Shown piece by piece: positions 43,478-52,319 of a stretch of 64,000 bases of DNA (position 1 is its first letter; each line of letters starts with the position of its first letter). The stretch is taken from NCBI GenBank assembly GCA_002336245.1, contig DDDG01000006.1, forward strand, positions 62,001 to 126,000, read 5' to 3'. The translations under genes and the position numbers were made by a program. The notes below the pieces were generated by a model. It ran no database searches and was not told the DNA's origin. It worked only from the letters and a program-made list of their open reading frames with translations. The stretch is from Flavobacteriales bacterium UBA1986. Lineage in GTDB: Bacteria > Bacteroidota > Bacteroidia > Flavobacteriales_G > Salibacteraceae.

Positions 43478-44656
43478 GTGAAAAAAGCCCGCCTTTTATT
43501 TCTATTCCTTCTGGTCTTTCTGACAGCTTTCACGAGCCGTGCTCAAAGCAATCGCCTGCAACTAGATTCTTCCGCAGAAGTCAGTCTGTACACCTGTGGT
43601 AGCGGCTCCGACCTCTACTCCATTTTTGGTCATACGGCAGTACGTGTTTGGGATTCCATCAATGGTTACGACCGGATTTACAACTACGGAACCTTCAGTT
43701 TTGGAAACGATTTCTACCTAAAATTTACGAAAGGTCAGCTCGATTATATGCTCTCGGCCTACCACTACCGAAACTTTGAAAGTTCGTACCGTTATGAGGG
43801 TCGCTACATTATAAAGCAGGTACTGAACATCAACCACCTTCAAAAAGAAGAGATTTTCACCGCCCTCGAGATCAATGCGCTGCCTCAAAACAAATACTAC
43901 CGCTACGATTTCTTCTACGACAACTGCACTACCCGTTCGGCAGACATATTTGAATCGGTGCTCGGAGACCAACTGGAATATCCGGAATTCACAGATGAAA
44001 TCACCTTCCGTGATATGATCGACCATTACTTGCAGCTCACACCTTGGCCCGACTTAGGAATCGACATTGTACTTGGCTCATACTGCGACACTGTCACCAA
44101 TCTACGCGGCCAGATGTTTCTTCCTGAACGCCTGCACGCCACCTATGAAAACACGAAGCTCAATGGAGAGCCTTTCATGAAATTGTCGGAGGATGTGTTC
44201 ATGCCAGAACCTAAAGAACGAAAACTCGCCATGAGTGATCCCATCGTGGTCTTTGGAATCTTCTTCGTTCTCATCTTGCTGATCTCAAATTTTGAAAGAA
44301 AAAAAGGGCGATTACTCATTGGCCTCGACATCGGTCTCTTCACCTTCTTTGGCCTGCTGGGCTGGTTCTTGGTCTTCATGTGGTTCGGAACCGATCACAA
44401 TGCAACAAAAGCAAACTACAACCTCATTTGGGCTTTGCCTCTGCACTTTCCCTTAGCCTTCTTTGTATTTCGAAGAGCGCATTCTCGCTGGACACGCGTT
44501 TACATGATTGCCACCGCCTTGCTTGCTCTTGTGAGCTTGCTGAGCCTCTTCATCCCCATCCTTCCTGAAGCCTTCCATCCGGTGGTAGGAATCTTCTCTG
44601 CAGTCATCCTGATTCGCTTAGTTTTGCGCCTCTATTTGATTCGCAAATCCATTTGA
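43478..44656 (+). CDS. DUF4105 / Lnb-type membrane protein
   Basis: 392 aa from GTG at 43478. Signal-like N-terminal segment (LLFLFLLVFLTAFTSRAQ), then the DUF4105 (Lnb N-terminal periplasmic) domain with the papain-like pair His in SIFGHTAVRVWD (about residue 52) and Cys in FFYDNCTTRSADIF (about residue 150), and four to five C-terminal TM helices (about 255-390). Lnb proteins have been linked to N-acylation of lipoproteins in Bacteroidota; that role is inferred. The frame is open to 43253 but that extension is a translation of the octamer repeats. Followed by DUF4293 after 11 bp. Confidence 0.8.
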   Translation: MKKARLLFLFLLVFLTAFTSRAQSNRLQLDSSAEVSLYTCGSGSDLYSIFGHTAVRVWDSINGYDRIYNYGTFSFGNDFYLKFTKGQLDYMLSAYHYRNFESSYRYEGRYIIKQVLNINHLQKEEIFTALEINALPQNKYYRYDFFYDNCTTRSADIFESVLGDQLEYPEFTDEITFRDMIDHYLQLTPWPDLGIDIVLGSYCDTVTNLRGQMFLPERLHATYENTKLNGEPFMKLSEDVFMPEPKERKLAMSDPIVVFGIFFVLILLISNFERKKGRLLIGLDIGLFTFFGLLGWFLVFMWFGTDHNATKANYNLIWALPLHFPLAFFVFRRAHSRWTRVYMIATALLALVSLLSLFIPILPEAFHPVVGIFSAVILIRLVLRLYLIRKSI

Positions 44657-44667
44657 TTTAAAGACAT

Positions 44668-45126
44668 ATGATTCAGCGCAAACAGACTCTTTTCTTAGTT
44701 CTTGTGTTTTTGTGCGGGCTTCTTGCCAGCTTCTTAAATCTGTTTACCATCACCTACTATGAGGTTGAATACACCATCAGCGCTCTGGGAGGAATGACTA
44801 GCCCTGAAGAGGATTTGCTTTGGCCCGTTTATCTATTTCCAAGCATCATCACGTTCGCGACGGCGGCCATCGCCTCCATCGTAATGTACAAGAACAGGAA
44901 AAATCAAATGAAATTTGTTATGCTCAACAACTGGGTCATCGTGGCCGCAATTCTCGGTATGATTGGATTTCTCTTCCAGGGAATCGGTCAGTTGGGCGTT
45001 GATGCCGACTTCAATTTCTCAGCAGCAAGCCTGCTTCTGCCAATGGCGCTGATGTTCAATATTTTGGCTCTTCGTGGAATCAAAGCCGACGACGACCTAA
45101 TCAGGTCGGTAGATCGAATCCGTTAG
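44668..45126 (+). CDS. DUF4293 family membrane protein
   Basis: 152 aa with four TM helices (about residues 8-26, 50-71, 82-100, 115-132), starting MIQRKQTLFL and ending LRGIKADDDLIRSVDRIR, both typical of DUF4293 proteins of Bacteroidota. Function unknown. Probably co-transcribed with the Lnb-type gene. The stop overlaps the convergent HMG-CoA-lyase-like gene by 4 bp. Confidence 0.8.
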   Translation: MIQRKQTLFLVLVFLCGLLASFLNLFTITYYEVEYTISALGGMTSPEEDLLWPVYLFPSIITFATAAIASIVMYKNRKNQMKFVMLNNWVIVAAILGMIGFLFQGIGQLGVDADFNFSAASLLLPMALMFNILALRGIKADDDLIRSVDRIR

Positions 45127-45983
45127 GCTGGAAAAATCTCTAAGGCTTTCTCTTGAGCATGACCGAAAGCTCCAAGGCTTAGCCCGTGTTTCACTTCCTT
45201 CCACTCTAGAAACTCAATCACGTTTTCAGTAGCCATATTGCCAACCAATTCATCGTCGGCCATAGGACAACCACCAAAACCTTGAACCGCTGTATCCAAA
45301 CGTCTGCAACCCGCTTTCCAGGCAGCTTTAATCTTTTCAATTCTCGACATCGGACTTGAGTGCAAATGCGCTCCGAACTCAACATTTGGCAGAGCTGGAA
45401 TGAGGTTCTTGAAAAGCAAATCGATGTTCTCTGGATTCGAAACTCCAATCGTATCGGCTAAAGAAATGATGTTGACTCCAAGCTTATCGTGCATCTTATG
45501 TGCCCAGTCGATCACCACTTCCGGACTCCATTCATCGCCGTAAGGGTTCCCAAAACCCATTGAGAGGTATACAACCATCTCTTTGGATTTCTTGTCAGTG
45601 CGCTTCTTGATGGCTTCAAGTCTCTTCAAGCTTTCGCTGATGCTGCTGTTGGTATTTCGCTGCTGGAAGGTTTCTGAAATGGAAAACGGAAAACCCAAGT
45701 AATCGATTTCATCAAAATGCAAGGCATCTTTTGCCCCGCGCTCGTTCACTACAATAGCCAGCAACTTGGTGTCGCTGTATCCGCGATCGAGTTTCGCTAG
45801 AACTTCTGCAGTATCGCGCAATTGAGGAATCGCCTTTGGAGAGACAAAGCTTCCAAAATCGAGCGTATCGAAACCAACCTTCAAAAGGCGGTTGATGTAT
45901 TCAGCTTTATAGTCTGTAGGAATGAACTCATGCAATCCTTGCATTGCATCCCTTGGGCATTCTATGATTTTAAGTTCGCTCAT
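45123..45983 (-). CDS. Hydroxymethylglutaryl-CoA lyase
   Basis: Cleaves HMG-CoA to acetyl-CoA and acetoacetate (leucine degradation). 286 aa TIM barrel of the DRE-TIM family: the opening has ECPRDAMQG (Arg/Asp metal-site motif), FGSFVSPKAIPQL, the LADTIGVSNP strand, HLHSSP metal-binding His and the GFGGCPMADDELVGN active-site loop with Cys. No other leucine-catabolic gene is adjacent. Start overlaps pyrD stop by 4 bp. Confidence 0.87.
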   Translation of the reverse strand: MSELKIIECPRDAMQGLHEFIPTDYKAEYINRLLKVGFDTLDFGSFVSPKAIPQLRDTAEVLAKLDRGYSDTKLLAIVVNERGAKDALHFDEIDYLGFPFSISETFQQRNTNSSISESLKRLEAIKKRTDKKSKEMVVYLSMGFGNPYGDEWSPEVVIDWAHKMHDKLGVNIISLADTIGVSNPENIDLLFKNLIPALPNVEFGAHLHSSPMSRIEKIKAAWKAGCRRLDTAVQGFGGCPMADDELVGNMATENVIEFLEWKEVKHGLSLGAFGHAQEKALEIFPA

Positions 45984-47008
45984 GCTTCCTTCAAAATTGC
46001 TTTGTTGATGCGCTTCACCAGCGCAGGACCTTCGTAAATGAGGCCAGTGTATATCTGAATAAGACTCGCACCTGCCTTGAGCTTTTCCAAGGCACTTGCT
46101 TCATCGTGAATTCCCCCTACTCCAATGATAGGAATTTCGCCCTTCAATTGAGCGTGAAGAAAACGAATTACTTCAGTGCTTCTATCTCGCACAGGTTTCC
46201 CGCTCAAACCTCCAGCTTGATTGATTACATTTTGATTCGATTCTAGATTGCTGCGGTCGATCGTTGTATTGGTTGCAATGATGCCTGAAAGCTTTAATTC
46301 CTGCGCAATGTCAACGATGTCTTGAAGTTGCGACTCATTCAAGTCTGGCGCAATCTTCAATAGAATTGGTTTGGGCGAACCCAGCTCAACATTCAAATTC
46401 AACAAATGGGCGAGCAAGGCTTTTAAAGGTTCTTTGTCTTGAAGAGCTCTAAGGTCTGTTGTGTTCGGGGAGCTCACATTCACCGTAAAGTAGTCGACGA
46501 GCTCGTAGAGCTCACGAAAACAGATCTCGTAGTCCTTTACCGCCTCTTCGTTGGGTGTGACTTTGTTCTTACCGATGTTGCCGCCAATGATAAAAGCCTT
46601 CGGACGATTTTTCAACTGCTTCGCCATGTGCTTCACTCCACGATTGTTGAAGCCCATGCGGTTGATGAGCGCCTTATCTTCAGGAAGGCGAAACATTCGA
46701 GGTTGCGGATTTCCTCCTTGCGCCAATGGCGTAACAGTTCCAACTTCGATGAAACCAAAACCAAGATGGCGAAAATCGCGGAAAAGTGTTCCGTCTTTGT
46801 CGAAGCCGGCTGCCAGTCCAACAGGGTTCTCGAATTTCAATCCGAATACTTCTCGCTCTAGTTTTTTATTTCGAACGCGAAAGATGGAACGCACCAATGC
46901 AGCCATCCCTGGAATTCTCAATAAATCGTGAAAAAGACTAGTAGTAAAGTGGTGGGCACTCTCAGGATTGAGATGAAAGAGAATACGTCTGAGGAGTCCT
47001 TTATACAC
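45980..47008 (-). CDS. pyrD: Dihydroorotate dehydrogenase (quinone), class 2
   Basis: Oxidises dihydroorotate to orotate with quinone as acceptor, at the inner membrane. 342 aa. Class 2 features: an N-terminal membrane-association helix with LLRRILFHLNPESAHHF, then GLAAGFDKDG (about residue 65), NRMGFNNRG, NVSSPNTTDLR with the catalytic Ser region (about 180), and IIGVGGIHD near 295. Starts with GTG. A TAAATTCG box (7 of 8) lies 5 nt upstream. ruvX precedes it by 10 bp. Confidence 0.95.
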   Translation of the reverse strand: MYKGLLRRILFHLNPESAHHFTTSLFHDLLRIPGMAALVRSIFRVRNKKLEREVFGLKFENPVGLAAGFDKDGTLFRDFRHLGFGFIEVGTVTPLAQGGNPQPRMFRLPEDKALINRMGFNNRGVKHMAKQLKNRPKAFIIGGNIGKNKVTPNEEAVKDYEICFRELYELVDYFTVNVSSPNTTDLRALQDKEPLKALLAHLLNLNVELGSPKPILLKIAPDLNESQLQDIVDIAQELKLSGIIATNTTIDRSNLESNQNVINQAGGLSGKPVRDRSTEVIRFLHAQLKGEIPIIGVGGIHDEASALEKLKAGASLIQIYTGLIYEGPALVKRINKAILKEA

Positions 47009-47018
47009 GGCTGCGAAT

Positions 47019-47450
47019 TTAGCCGTTTCGCGCCTGACTTTTCCGGAATTCTAGATAATCATTTAAGATAATGGTCGCGGAGATTTCGTCTACCAAAGCC
47101 TTGTTCTGGCGATCTTTTTTCTTCAAGCCAGAATCAATCATCGACTGGAATGCCATTTTTGAGGTGAAGCGTTCGTCGTAGCGGTTGATTTTGAGCTCTG
47201 GCAATGTCGTTTTCAGCTTCTTCAAGAAAGCCTGAATCTCTGTTTCGATGGATGAAGCGGTCCCATCTTTTTGCAGCGGCTCCCCTACCACCAAACACTC
47301 TACCTCTTCTTCTGATGTATATTTTTTCAGGAAGGGAATCAGTTCTTCCGGAGCAATGGTCTTCAGTCCAGTCCCAATCATTTGAAGGGAATCGGTTACA
47401 GCAATGCCGCAGCGTTTGCTTCCAAAGTCGATGGCGAGGATTCGAGACAT
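47019..47450 (-). CDS. ruvX: Holliday junction resolvase-like / pre-16S rRNA nuclease
   Basis: 143-aa YqgF/RuvX RNase H-like protein. Motifs are ILAIDFGSKRCGIAVTD (residues 4-20), ECLVVGEPLQKDGT (about 52) and RYDERFTSKMA (about 98); the acidic residues in these positions are the predicted catalytic set. Family members process the 5' end of 16S rRNA. A TATCTTCG box (7 of 8) lies 4 nt before the ATG; pyrD and the HMG-CoA lyase gene follow. Confidence 0.92.
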   Translation of the reverse strand: MSRILAIDFGSKRCGIAVTDSLQMIGTGLKTIAPEELIPFLKKYTSEEEVECLVVGEPLQKDGTASSIETEIQAFLKKLKTTLPELKINRYDERFTSKMAFQSMIDSGLKKKDRQNKALVDEISATIILNDYLEFRKSQARNG

Positions 47451-47468
47451 GGGGCGAAGATAGGGACT

Positions 47469-47510
47469 TGAGAGTTGAGGATGGAGAGTGGAGAGCGGAG
47501 AGTGGAGAGT
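47469..47510. repeat. Heptamer tandem array (6 units of 7 nt)
   Basis: Units tgagagt, tgaggat, ggagagt, ggagagc, ggagagt, ggagagt in 7-nt register upstream of ruvX. The same tgagagt unit forms the array at 58550-58584. Confidence 0.75.
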
Positions 47511-47530
47511 GAGAGATAAAAGAGGAAAGA

Positions 47531-47578
47531 GTTGAAGGGTTGAAGGGCTGAAGAGCTAAAAAGTAATAAAGTGATAGA
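47531..47578. repeat. Octamer tandem array, decaying (6 units)
   Basis: Units gttgaagg (twice), gctgaaga, gctaaaaa, gtaataaa, gtgataga in 8-nt register, progressively diverging. The remaining part of the 307-bp gap (47579-47745) has no gene that I can support. Confidence 0.65.
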
Positions 47579-47745
47579 TGAACTAGGTTCTGAACTCCAA
47601 ATCCCTCTCACCAATCCCAATTCTCAAAACGGGCCAAATCCCGCTCCCCTTGGGGCGCTGAAGGAGTGAATGTGAGATTGCAATCCTGTAACCTGCCGGC
47701 CCGCCGCAGCGAAGCCTTGGAGGGTATCCAATAATTGATTATTGT

Positions 47746-47753
47746 TAATTTTG
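47746..47753 (+). promoter_or_regulatory. -7 promoter box of the ArsC-like gene
   Basis: TAATTTTG, full match to TAnnTTTG, 4 nt before the ATG at 47758. Confidence 0.6.
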
Positions 47754-47757
47754 CTGA

Positions 47758-48183
47758 ATGCCCGCAAATCAAGTAAAGCGCATTCTTATCCTCTGCACCG
47801 GAAACTCCTGCAGGAGTCAAATGATGGAAGCTTACCTCAAGTCCTTTCTTCAAGATCGAGCGGAGGTCTATTCTGCAGGAATTGAAAGTCATGGCTTAAA
47901 TCCTTGGGCAGAATTAATCATGGAAGAGGACGGTTTCGACATCTCGAAGAATACTTCAGACAAGATTGAGAAGTACGAGCATTTAACCTTCGACACACTG
48001 ATTACGGTCTGCGATCATGCAAAGGAGGTCTGTCCTACTCTGCCAGGAGTTCGCGAACAAATTCATCAAAGTTTTGAAGACCCAGCCAAAGCACATGGCA
48101 CGGAAGACGATGTGATGGCGGTGTTTCGAAGAGTGAGGGATGAGATTAAGGCTTTCGCTTTGGAGTATAGTGCTCGGTTTTAG
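47758..48183 (+). CDS. Low-molecular-weight phosphatase / arsenate reductase (ArsC, thioredoxin type)
   Basis: 141 aa with the P-loop CTGNSCRSQM near residues 13-22, a second Cys-containing motif VCDHAKEVCP (Cys near 82 and 89) and the acidic loop FEDPAKAHG. This is the set of cysteines used by thioredoxin-coupled arsenate reductases, but it may also be a protein tyrosine phosphatase. No arsR, arsB or acr3 gene is nearby. Single gene facing an 800-bp repeat-filled gap. Confidence 0.82.
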   Translation: MPANQVKRILILCTGNSCRSQMMEAYLKSFLQDRAEVYSAGIESHGLNPWAELIMEEDGFDISKNTSDKIEKYEHLTFDTLITVCDHAKEVCPTLPGVREQIHQSFEDPAKAHGTEDDVMAVFRRVRDEIKAFALEYSARF

Positions 48184-48354
48184 TTGAACTAGCTCCGCAC
48201 TGGCGGCTGTCTGCGTGTCGCCATTGCTTTAGCGGAGGAGCCTTCGACCGCGTATCGCTGCAACTTAAGCGGAGGCAAAAGGGCGTCCTTTGAGCGACAC
48301 CCTGAGTATAACGAAGGGAAGCGAAAGACTTCAAAGCTTAAATCAAATAGAAGC
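48184..48354. other. Non-coding stretch before the direct repeats
   Basis: No gene seen. Contains a REP-like variant (CCCTGAGTATAACGAAGGGA, 48300-48319) and several short GC-rich inverted segments. Confidence 0.5.
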
Positions 48355-48585
48355 GACCCGGTCTTCGACAAGCTCAGACACTCGACCTTTAAGTTAGCCA
48401 ACTCTAAAGGCATTTGGAATCATAAGTTGTAGAAAACAGTGAAGTAGAGCGTAAAGATTCATTCTGGATTTAAAGAATGAATTAGCTCAATGAGCTCAGT
48501 TTTCAAGAATTTGATTCCTGCCCAAGCCCTTTTCTTTGCTTAGTTTCTTTTGGGCTAACAAAAGAAATGACGTCCCCTAAGGGAA
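48355..48585. repeat. Imperfect direct repeat, copy A (231 bp)
   Basis: Starts GACCCGGTCTTCGAC and ends GTCCCCTAAGGGA. It matches 48733-48963 at a constant offset of 378 bp over nearly its whole length, with a few substitutions and small balanced indels. Near its end a 9-bp perfect hairpin TTTCTTTTG/CAAAAGAAA (48544-48552, 48559-48567) has a 6-nt loop. No coding potential seen. Confidence 0.85.
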
Positions 48586-48660
48586 GATCTATTCAAGTAC
48601 GCTAACATGCTCTTGATTTTCGCTGCCGCGAGGGCCTTCTTTTGGCTTGAATCTACTGCG

Positions 48661-48694
48661 AGTCCCTGAGTTCATCGAGTCCCTGAGTTCATCG
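48661..48694. repeat. 17-bp tandem pair with REP-like core
   Basis: AGTCCCTGAGTTCATCG occurs twice in tandem (48661-48677 and 48678-48694), followed by AAGGGC, giving the 20-nt match (48681-48700) to the reverse complement of 43215-43234. Confidence 0.8.
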
Positions 48695-48732
48695 AAGGGC
48701 AAGATGGTTCAGTTAGCATTGGTTCACTTCTA

Positions 48733-48963
48733 GACCCGGTCTTCGACAAGCTCAGACACTCGACCTTTAAGTTAGCCAACTCTAAAGGCATTTGGAATCA
48801 CAATTTGTAGAAAACAGTGAAGTAGAGCGTCAAGATATATTCTGATCTTGAAGAATGAATTAGCTCAAGGAAGGTGATTTTCAAGAATTTGATTCCTGCC
48901 ATAGCCTTTTTCTTTGCTTCGTTTCTTTTGGGCTAGCAAAAGAAATGATGTCCCCGAAGGGAG
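48733..48963. repeat. Imperfect direct repeat, copy B (231 bp)
   Basis: Second copy of the element at 48355-48585, including the same hairpin (48922-48930 with 48937-48945). It ends 20 bp from the stop codon of paaH. Confidence 0.85.
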
Positions 48964-48982
48964 TGTCTAGACAAGTCTATAA

Positions 48983-50149
48983 TCAGATGGAATTTCTCCC
49001 TTCAGAAACCATTCTGCGAAGTAAAGCCGACGCACGATAACGATCCTCGCGATATTCATCGTACAAGGCATCCATGTCGGTCAAAACCTGCGAGAGTCCA
49101 TACTCTGAAGCCCAAGCGAGTAAACCTTTTGGATAGTTCACTCCTTTGGTCATGGCGAGCTCTATGTCCTCGGCGCTGGCAACCTGCCAGAAAACAGCAT
49201 CGATGGCTTCGTTGAAAAGCATCACCAATACTCTGTTGAGGATTGCCGTTCCGTGAACTGAATCAGTATTCGGTTTCGGGTCCTGAGATCCTTCTGAATA
49301 GTCGTAGTAACCTTTCCCGCTTTTTCGTCCGAGCCAACCTATTTCTGAAAGTCGCTTCTGAGTAAATGAAGGCTTATAGCGCGGGTCGTTGTAAAAAGAT
49401 TGAAAGACGCTTTCCGTTACGGCGTAGTTCACGTCGTTACCAATGTAATCCATCAACTCAAATGGCCCCATACGGAAACCTCCGAGCTCTTTCATAGCCC
49501 AATCGATGGTCGCAAAATCAGCAATTCCCTCATCGTATATGCGAAGGGCCTCCCCATAATAAGGTCGCGCTACACGGTTTACAATAAAGCCAGGAGTATC
49601 CTTCGCGATGACAGGAATCTTTCCCCAAGCCAACATCCATGACTTAATGGTTTCTGTTACGTTTTCATCAGTGCTTACACTTGGCACTATTTCAACCAAA
49701 GGCATTAGTGGAGCTGGGTTGAAGAAGTGCAAGCCAATCACCCGCTCGGGATGCTTACATGCTGCGGCAATGGAAGCAATGCTCAAAGAAGATGTGTTGC
49801 TTGCCAAATAGCAATCTTCATCAACAAGAGACTCTAGTTGAGCAAAAACCTTTTGTTTCACATCTAGTCGCTCCACAATGGCTTCTACCACCATGGAACT
49901 TCCGTCAACCAAACTCATGTCGGTCGTAAGATCTATTCTTCCAAGAACTTTATCAGCCTCTTCCCTGCTCAGCTTTCCTTTCTCAACGAGTCTGTCGAAA
50001 ATCTTTACATAGGATTTACCTGCGTACTCCAAGGCTTCATCTGTAGTGTCGATTAGGCAAACTTCTAGTCCGGCCTGTGCCGCCACTTGTGCGATACCAG
50101 AGCCCATAGAGCCTGCACCGATGACGGATATCTTTAATGTTTCGCTCAT
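48983..50149 (-). CDS. paaH: 3-hydroxyacyl-CoA dehydrogenase (phenylacetate pathway)
   Basis: NAD-dependent oxidation of 3-hydroxyadipyl-CoA in phenylacetate catabolism. 388 aa. N-terminal Rossmann motif VIGAGSMGSGIAQVAAQAG (residues 9-27), the catalytic HFFNPAPLMPLVEIV stretch (about 140) and SGKGYYDYSEG, then two C-terminal helical domains. Start overlaps the paaG stop by 4 bp, so they are translationally coupled. The pathway name rests on the neighbouring paa genes; a general beta-oxidation role is possible. Confidence 0.9.
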   Translation of the reverse strand: MSETLKISVIGAGSMGSGIAQVAAQAGLEVCLIDTTDEALEYAGKSYVKIFDRLVEKGKLSREEADKVLGRIDLTTDMSLVDGSSMVVEAIVERLDVKQKVFAQLESLVDEDCYLASNTSSLSIASIAAACKHPERVIGLHFFNPAPLMPLVEIVPSVSTDENVTETIKSWMLAWGKIPVIAKDTPGFIVNRVARPYYGEALRIYDEGIADFATIDWAMKELGGFRMGPFELMDYIGNDVNYAVTESVFQSFYNDPRYKPSFTQKRLSEIGWLGRKSGKGYYDYSEGSQDPKPNTDSVHGTAILNRVLVMLFNEAIDAVFWQVASAEDIELAMTKGVNYPKGLLAWASEYGLSQVLTDMDALYDEYREDRYRASALLRRMVSEGRNSI

Positions 50150-50922
50150 TCTCCTTTAAAGATTGCTTTTCGTTTTTCCAAGAAAGCATTCACGCCTTCT
50201 TTGTAGTCGTAGGTCTGCCCTGCCTGGGTTTGGTAATCGCCTTCTGAGTCCAATTGTTCCTCCAGACTATTGCTGTAAGATTCATTAAACAAAGCTTTAG
50301 TATAAGCCAAGCCTTTGGTAGGCATGGCCGCCATTTTTAGCCCTAGAGCTTTCGCTTCTTCCATGAAATCTTCATCTGGAAGAGCCTTATAAATCATGTT
50401 CATGGCATCTGCTTCGATTGCTCCTACGGCTTCACCCGTCATACACAATGCCAATGCCTTCTGAAATCCAACCAGTCTGGGCAGAAAGAATGTTCCTCCA
50501 CTATCCGGAATCAACCCAATTTTAGAAAAAGCCTGAATGAACTTGGCCGATTCACAAGCCAATACAATGTCGCATGCCAAGGCGATGTTCGCTCCTGCTC
50601 CTGCGGCTACCCCGTTGACAGCAGCAATCACCGGCAATTCCAACTTCCGAATTCTTGTGATAATCGGATTGTAGTGTTTAGCCACAATGTCTGGAAGTTC
50701 TGGCCCATCTGGACCTACAACTTCAGCCAAATCCTGACCAGCACAGAAAGCTTTTCCCTCACCTGTAAGGATTACAGCTCGCACATCTGAACGCTCCGCA
50801 GCCTCATCGAGTGCAGCCTGCAGCTCGAAAGCCATGGCCTGATTGAAGGAATTGTACTTGTCTGGACGATTGAACCGAAGGATTAAGAGGCCTTCTTCAA
50901 ATTCAGAAAGGATGAGAGACAT
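50146..50922 (-). CDS. paaG: Enoyl-CoA hydratase/isomerase (PaaG-like)
   Basis: Crotonase-fold enzyme of 258 aa. In the pathway, PaaG isomerises the ring epoxide of phenylacetyl-CoA to an oxepin. Motifs: GEGKAFCAGQDLAEV (about residues 53-68), AAVNGVAAGAGANIALACDI (about 98-118) and KIGLIPDSGGTFFLPR (about 136-151); the last resembles PaaG (Asp in PDSGG). A TATCTTCG box (7 of 8; minus strand 50941-50948) lies 18 nt upstream. Precedes paaH. Confidence 0.87.
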   Translation of the reverse strand: MSLILSEFEEGLLILRFNRPDKYNSFNQAMAFELQAALDEAAERSDVRAVILTGEGKAFCAGQDLAEVVGPDGPELPDIVAKHYNPIITRIRKLELPVIAAVNGVAAGAGANIALACDIVLACESAKFIQAFSKIGLIPDSGGTFFLPRLVGFQKALALCMTGEAVGAIEADAMNMIYKALPDEDFMEEAKALGLKMAAMPTKGLAYTKALFNESYSNSLEEQLDSEGDYQTQAGQTYDYKEGVNAFLEKRKAIFKGE

Positions 50923-51102
50923 AGGAATTGATTTTCAGAGCGAAGATAAAATTATGCAAGGTCGCTGTCATGAAAGCGACTGCTTTTGCAAGTGTGGAGT
51001 TGCAGTCCTCAGTTTAGCCACATGCAATTCCGCTATCTTCGTCACAGCTTCTTTTTCTGCTCGAAAAATTGCTTCGTAGGCATTGATTATTCTGCGAAAA
51101 TT

Positions 51103-52290
51103 ATGAAACTGGCCTTTCGTCTAATCATCATTTTGTGTCCTTTTCTGGCTCAAGCTCAGAACTACGACCAAGCCCAGGGCTTTTCACGCTCAGGAAACAT
51201 CAAATCGAGCCACCCCGACTTTGAGCTTCTTCCCCATCGTTCAAACATTTGCTACGGCGAAAGCGAACCAGCCGTATCGCTCTGCAACCGTGGAGGTTCA
51301 TTCCCAGACAGCATCGGAATCGTATGGAGCTTATCTGAAAATGGCGGCTCTTTTGTCGTGATCGACACCCTTTACTACGATTCCTTGCCTGCATACAACT
51401 CATGCCTCACCGATCGAGGACTATCTCATCCATTCGATTCAAGCAAGTCTTACAATGCATTCGTGCAGCTCTATTATCCAGATGGAAGCATCGATTCAAA
51501 CCAGACAAACGACAGCCTTAGCTTTTCAATTCAAATCTTCCAACCACTTCCCGACGACGTTCTAGGGCCCGACACCATTCTGTGCGATACAAACCGCTAT
51601 GAGCTTCTCCTTCCACCTTCTGTAAGTAACTTCATTTGGGGATTCCCCTTCAATACTACCCTCACAAAGTCTCTGATTGTTTTCGATGGAGTCAGCGTTG
51701 CTTCAAAACCATTCTACAACTACCAGTGGCGCAATGTCCAATACTCAAATCAAGGAGGTTGCGAGAACAGGGACACAGTTTTGGTTCTGTTCGGGAATGC
51801 CAAATACCTAGGCTATGCTTGGAATGGACCGGATACCAACATATGCGATACCGCAAGTTGGCCGATTACCTATGAGCTTCCTTGGTTTGCCAAGAAATGG
51901 TTGTGGAATGGAAATGATAGCGTAAGTCAATTCCTTCAGATGATGGATTCTGGGAGCCTGAGTCTTCTTATAACCGATAGCTTGGGTTGCAGCGCCAGCA
52001 CACAACTTCGAGTGCGGAAAATAACTTGTGCAACAGAAATTTCAGAAGCCGCTTATGGAGAGAAAACACTCTTGTACCCCAACCCTTCAACCGGAAGCGT
52101 CGAACTGCAATGGTCTCTAGCGAAACAACGTGAACTGAGTTTGTACGATTTGCAGGGACGGGAAATACTTCACTTGCAGTCCTCTGGCCCTGCCGTTCAG
52201 CTAGACCTTCAACATTTCAGCAGTGGGAATTACATTCTTGAGGTTCGCTCAAAAGATGTCATGGAGCGCTTTAAGCTGGTGGTTGAATAG
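51103..52290 (+). CDS. Secreted T9SS type A sorting-domain protein, otherwise unknown
   Basis: 395 aa from ATG at 51103. Signal peptide ends near residue 19 (AQAQ); then about 280 residues of beta-rich, Cys-containing sequence with FEIQIF-like and PDTNICDTASWPI motifs reminiscent of Bacteroidota cell-surface proteins, and the final 80 residues form the T9SS type A sorting domain (LYPNPSTGSVELQW ... SSGNYILEV ... ERFKLVV). Its role is unknown. It lies on the opposite strand between paaG and paaD, so it is not part of the phenylacetate operons. Confidence 0.8.
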   Translation: MKLAFRLIIILCPFLAQAQNYDQAQGFSRSGNIKSSHPDFELLPHRSNICYGESEPAVSLCNRGGSFPDSIGIVWSLSENGGSFVVIDTLYYDSLPAYNSCLTDRGLSHPFDSSKSYNAFVQLYYPDGSIDSNQTNDSLSFSIQIFQPLPDDVLGPDTILCDTNRYELLLPPSVSNFIWGFPFNTTLTKSLIVFDGVSVASKPFYNYQWRNVQYSNQGGCENRDTVLVLFGNAKYLGYAWNGPDTNICDTASWPITYELPWFAKKWLWNGNDSVSQFLQMMDSGSLSLLITDSLGCSASTQLRVRKITCATEISEAAYGEKTLLYPNPSTGSVELQWSLAKQRELSLYDLQGREILHLQSSGPAVQLDLQHFSSGNYILEVRSKDVMERFKLVVE

Positions 52291-52319
52291 CATTCAGACG
52301 CAGGAAGCATGTGCTTGAC

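Noticed and set aside
47758..48183. Arsenic resistance locus
   Set aside because: Only an ArsC-like phosphatase is present; no arsR, arsB/acr3 or arsM neighbours.
48184..48982. Retron or other ncRNA-based defence element
   Set aside because: No reverse transcriptase or effector is near; only duplicated repeats and one small hairpin are seen.
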